Shown: piece after piece, positions 5,572 to 6,536 of the stretch
Layout of the letters: each line of letters begins with the position of its first letter
Numbering within the stretch: position 1 is the first letter of the stretch
Assembly (NCBI GenBank): GCA_016872875.1
Contig: VGYW01000455.1
Span: 1 to 6,536, forward strand
DNA: 6,536 bases
From: Planctomycetota bacterium
GTDB taxonomy: Bacteria > Planctomycetota > PUPC01 > DSUN01
Direction of reading: 5' to 3'
Made by a program: the position numbers and the translations under genes
Notes under the pieces: model-generated
Databases searched by the model: none
What the model was told of the DNA's origin: nothing
Seen by the model: only the letters and a program-made list of their open reading frames with translations

Positions 5572-6414
5572 GAGCTTGGCGACGGCTTCGGGGGTGAGGA
5601 GGTGGCGCCAGCGGAGGCGCTCGAGAGCATTGGCGCCCGATACGGTGCCGGCGCTCTCGTAGCCCGCGGCCCCCGGCGCCAGGGCGCGGCGCTTGTAGTC
5701 GAACTTCAGCCCCATCTCGTCGCGGCTGATGAGGACCACCTGCTCCTCTTCGCCGAGGCCAGGGCGGATGTCCACCGCGTCGAGACGCATCTTCTTGTAC
5801 GTCTCGAACTGCTCGGGGGTGAGGATGCCGGCGAGGAGCTTGCGCCATTCGGCAATGAGCTGGCGGCCCTCTTCGGGAAACGGCGCGATCTCGATGCGCA
5901 CCGCGTCGCCCTCGATGCTCACCTTCGCGTGGGCCTTCTCGGCGGCGTGGAGCCTGGGCATGAGCGGCTCGCGTGCCGCCTTGATCCTCGCCCTCTGCGC
6001 ATCGTCCACAACAAGCTGCGGGTCGGGTGCGTCCGGGCCTTTCGGGGGCGGGAGGCCCACGCCGGGCTGGTGTGCAGGCGCAGCGGGCGGCGGCTCGGCC
6101 TTTGGGGCCTCCTCGAGGGCCTTGAGGCGCGCCTGGGTCGCCGTGGCCTCGACCCTCAGCGCCTCGATGGCCTCGGTGGCCTTCCTGAGGCCCTCGGCAA
6201 CCTTGGCCCGTTCACCTTTGGCCTCCTTCAGCTCGTCGGCCAGTTCGCCCATTCGCTGCTCGGTCTTCTGGAACTTTGCCGACACGTCGGAGCGGGAGTC
6301 CATGAGATGGCGGAGGTCCTGGCCGACCATCCAAAGGACGGCCAGCATGACCACGATGAGGCCAGCGAGGAACACCATCGCAAGGGTGGTGATAACAGTC
6401 CTTGGGCGGTTCAT
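5548..6414 (-). CDS. Membrane-anchored coiled-coil protein of unknown function
   Basis: The protein has 288 residues. The ATG at 6414 is chosen because GGAGGC stands six bases upstream; a GTG 12 codons earlier has no such site and lies in repeat sequence. Order: a short N-terminus with R3 and R5; one membrane helix at about 7-29; a charged heptad-rich coiled coil at about 39-103; a Pro/Ala-rich linker at about 104-133; and a C-terminal domain at about 134-288. That domain contains KVSIEGDAVRIEIAPF, EWRKLLAGILTPEQFETYKKM and VVLISRDEMGLKFDYKRR. The positive N-terminus suggests N-in topology, with the coiled coil and C-terminal domain outside the cytoplasm. ILTPEQ is a helix opening also seen in LTxxQ-type periplasmic proteins, but that is weak evidence and I recognise no family. 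Its last residues, LRGAAQPQ, are repeat-encoded. Confidence 0.8.
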   Translation of the reverse strand: MNRPRTVITTLAMVFLAGLIVVMLAVLWMVGQDLRHLMDSRSDVSAKFQKTEQRMGELADELKEAKGERAKVAEGLRKATEAIEALRVEATATQARLKALEEAPKAEPPPAAPAHQPGVGLPPPKGPDAPDPQLVVDDAQRARIKAAREPLMPRLHAAEKAHAKVSIEGDAVRIEIAPFPEEGRQLIAEWRKLLAGILTPEQFETYKKMRLDAVDIRPGLGEEEQVVLISRDEMGLKFDYKRRALAPGAAGYESAGTVSGANALERLRWRHLLTPEAVAKLRGAAQPQ

Positions 6415-6420
6415 TGTGTC

Positions 6421-6426
6421 GCCTCC
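6421..6426 (-). promoter_or_regulatory. Ribosome binding site of coiled-coil membrane protein
   Basis: On the minus strand GGAGGC lies six bases before the ATG at 6414, favouring it over the GTG at 6450. Confidence 0.75.
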
Positions 6427-6440
6427 GAAGCTGGCTCCTG

Positions 6441-6518
6441 AAGGGAGCACAGTGGGTAGCCGGCGGCTTCAGCCGCCGGGCTCGGGCGCCAGAAGTAGAG
6501 AAGTCCCGAAGGGACGGC
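6441..6518. repeat. REP-like repeat with two hairpins
   Basis: Two perfect stem-loops stand in tandem: CCGGCGGCT-TC-AGCCGCCGG (6460-6479) and GTCCC-GAA-GGGAC (6503-6515). The wording (AAGGGAGCACAGTGGGTAGCC, then GAAGTCCCGAAGGGACGGCA) follows, from memory, a dispersed intergenic repeat common in PVC and acidobacterial genomes. It sits just upstream of the coiled-coil gene and would lie in its 5' leader. The remaining 18 bases to the window end show nothing further. Confidence 0.65.
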
Positions 6519-6536
6519 ACACACATGCGTCAGGCC

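Noticed and set aside
5329..6441. 370-codon plus-strand frame as one gene
   Set aside because: Most of it is antisense to the coiled-coil protein gene, which has a membrane helix, coiled coil and ribosome binding site. Only about 5398-5543 may be genuine former coding sequence.

Overview
The window is GC-rich (GC3 near 90% in genes) and unusually loaded with short repeats. The gene types are a secreted right-handed beta-helix protein with a poly-proline linker, a two-domain lipoprotein, a remnant that looks like uroporphyrinogen-decarboxylase (URO-D), and a PIN toxin-antitoxin pair. With an in-frame GQASSLS...GKMPVP repeat, these suggest a PVC-group bacterium (Planctomycetota, Verrucomicrobiota or Lentisphaerota), probably a polysaccharide degrader known from metagenomes. 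This placement is inference from gene style; there is no marker gene here.

Layout. (1) 1-478: a tandem array of about 153-bp units, each carrying the same perfect 26-bp palindrome. It runs off the left edge, is open in both strands, and is not convincingly coding. (2) 479-645: a short leader with a good ribosome binding site. (3) 646-3351 (+): a secreted beta-helix protein, a probable carbohydrate-active enzyme, with a hairpin-forming repeat inserted in frame near codons 213-229. (4) 3352-3469: an intergenic 24-bp inverted repeat built of 9-bp units. (5) 3470-4528 (+): a lipoprotein with two beta-sandwich-like domains. (6) 4525-4626 (+): the start of a third gene (MTRKERFEHA, URO-D-like), overlapping by ATGA and broken after about 11 codons. 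(7) 4561-4588 and 5544-5571: an exact 28-bp direct repeat 983 bp apart. It brackets a PIN toxin (4637-5104, -), its antitoxin (5101-5346, -) with a near-consensus promoter, and an orphan coding-like fragment on the + strand (about 5398-5543). (8) 5548-6414 (-): a membrane-anchored coiled-coil protein of unknown function. (9) 6441-6536: a REP-like double-hairpin repeat at the right edge.

How the genes fit together. The two + strand genes look like the remains of a carbohydrate-utilisation operon: a secreted enzyme, a carbohydrate-binding-like lipoprotein and a broken third gene. The toxin-antitoxin pair is self-contained and sits between repeat copies, as if it arrived or was retained by recombination at that repeat. 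The most unusual feature is the number of unrelated repeat families (five in 6.5 kb) placed at gene edges. One of them supplies part of a protein, and another supplies identical last codons and stop codon to two different minus-strand reading frames.
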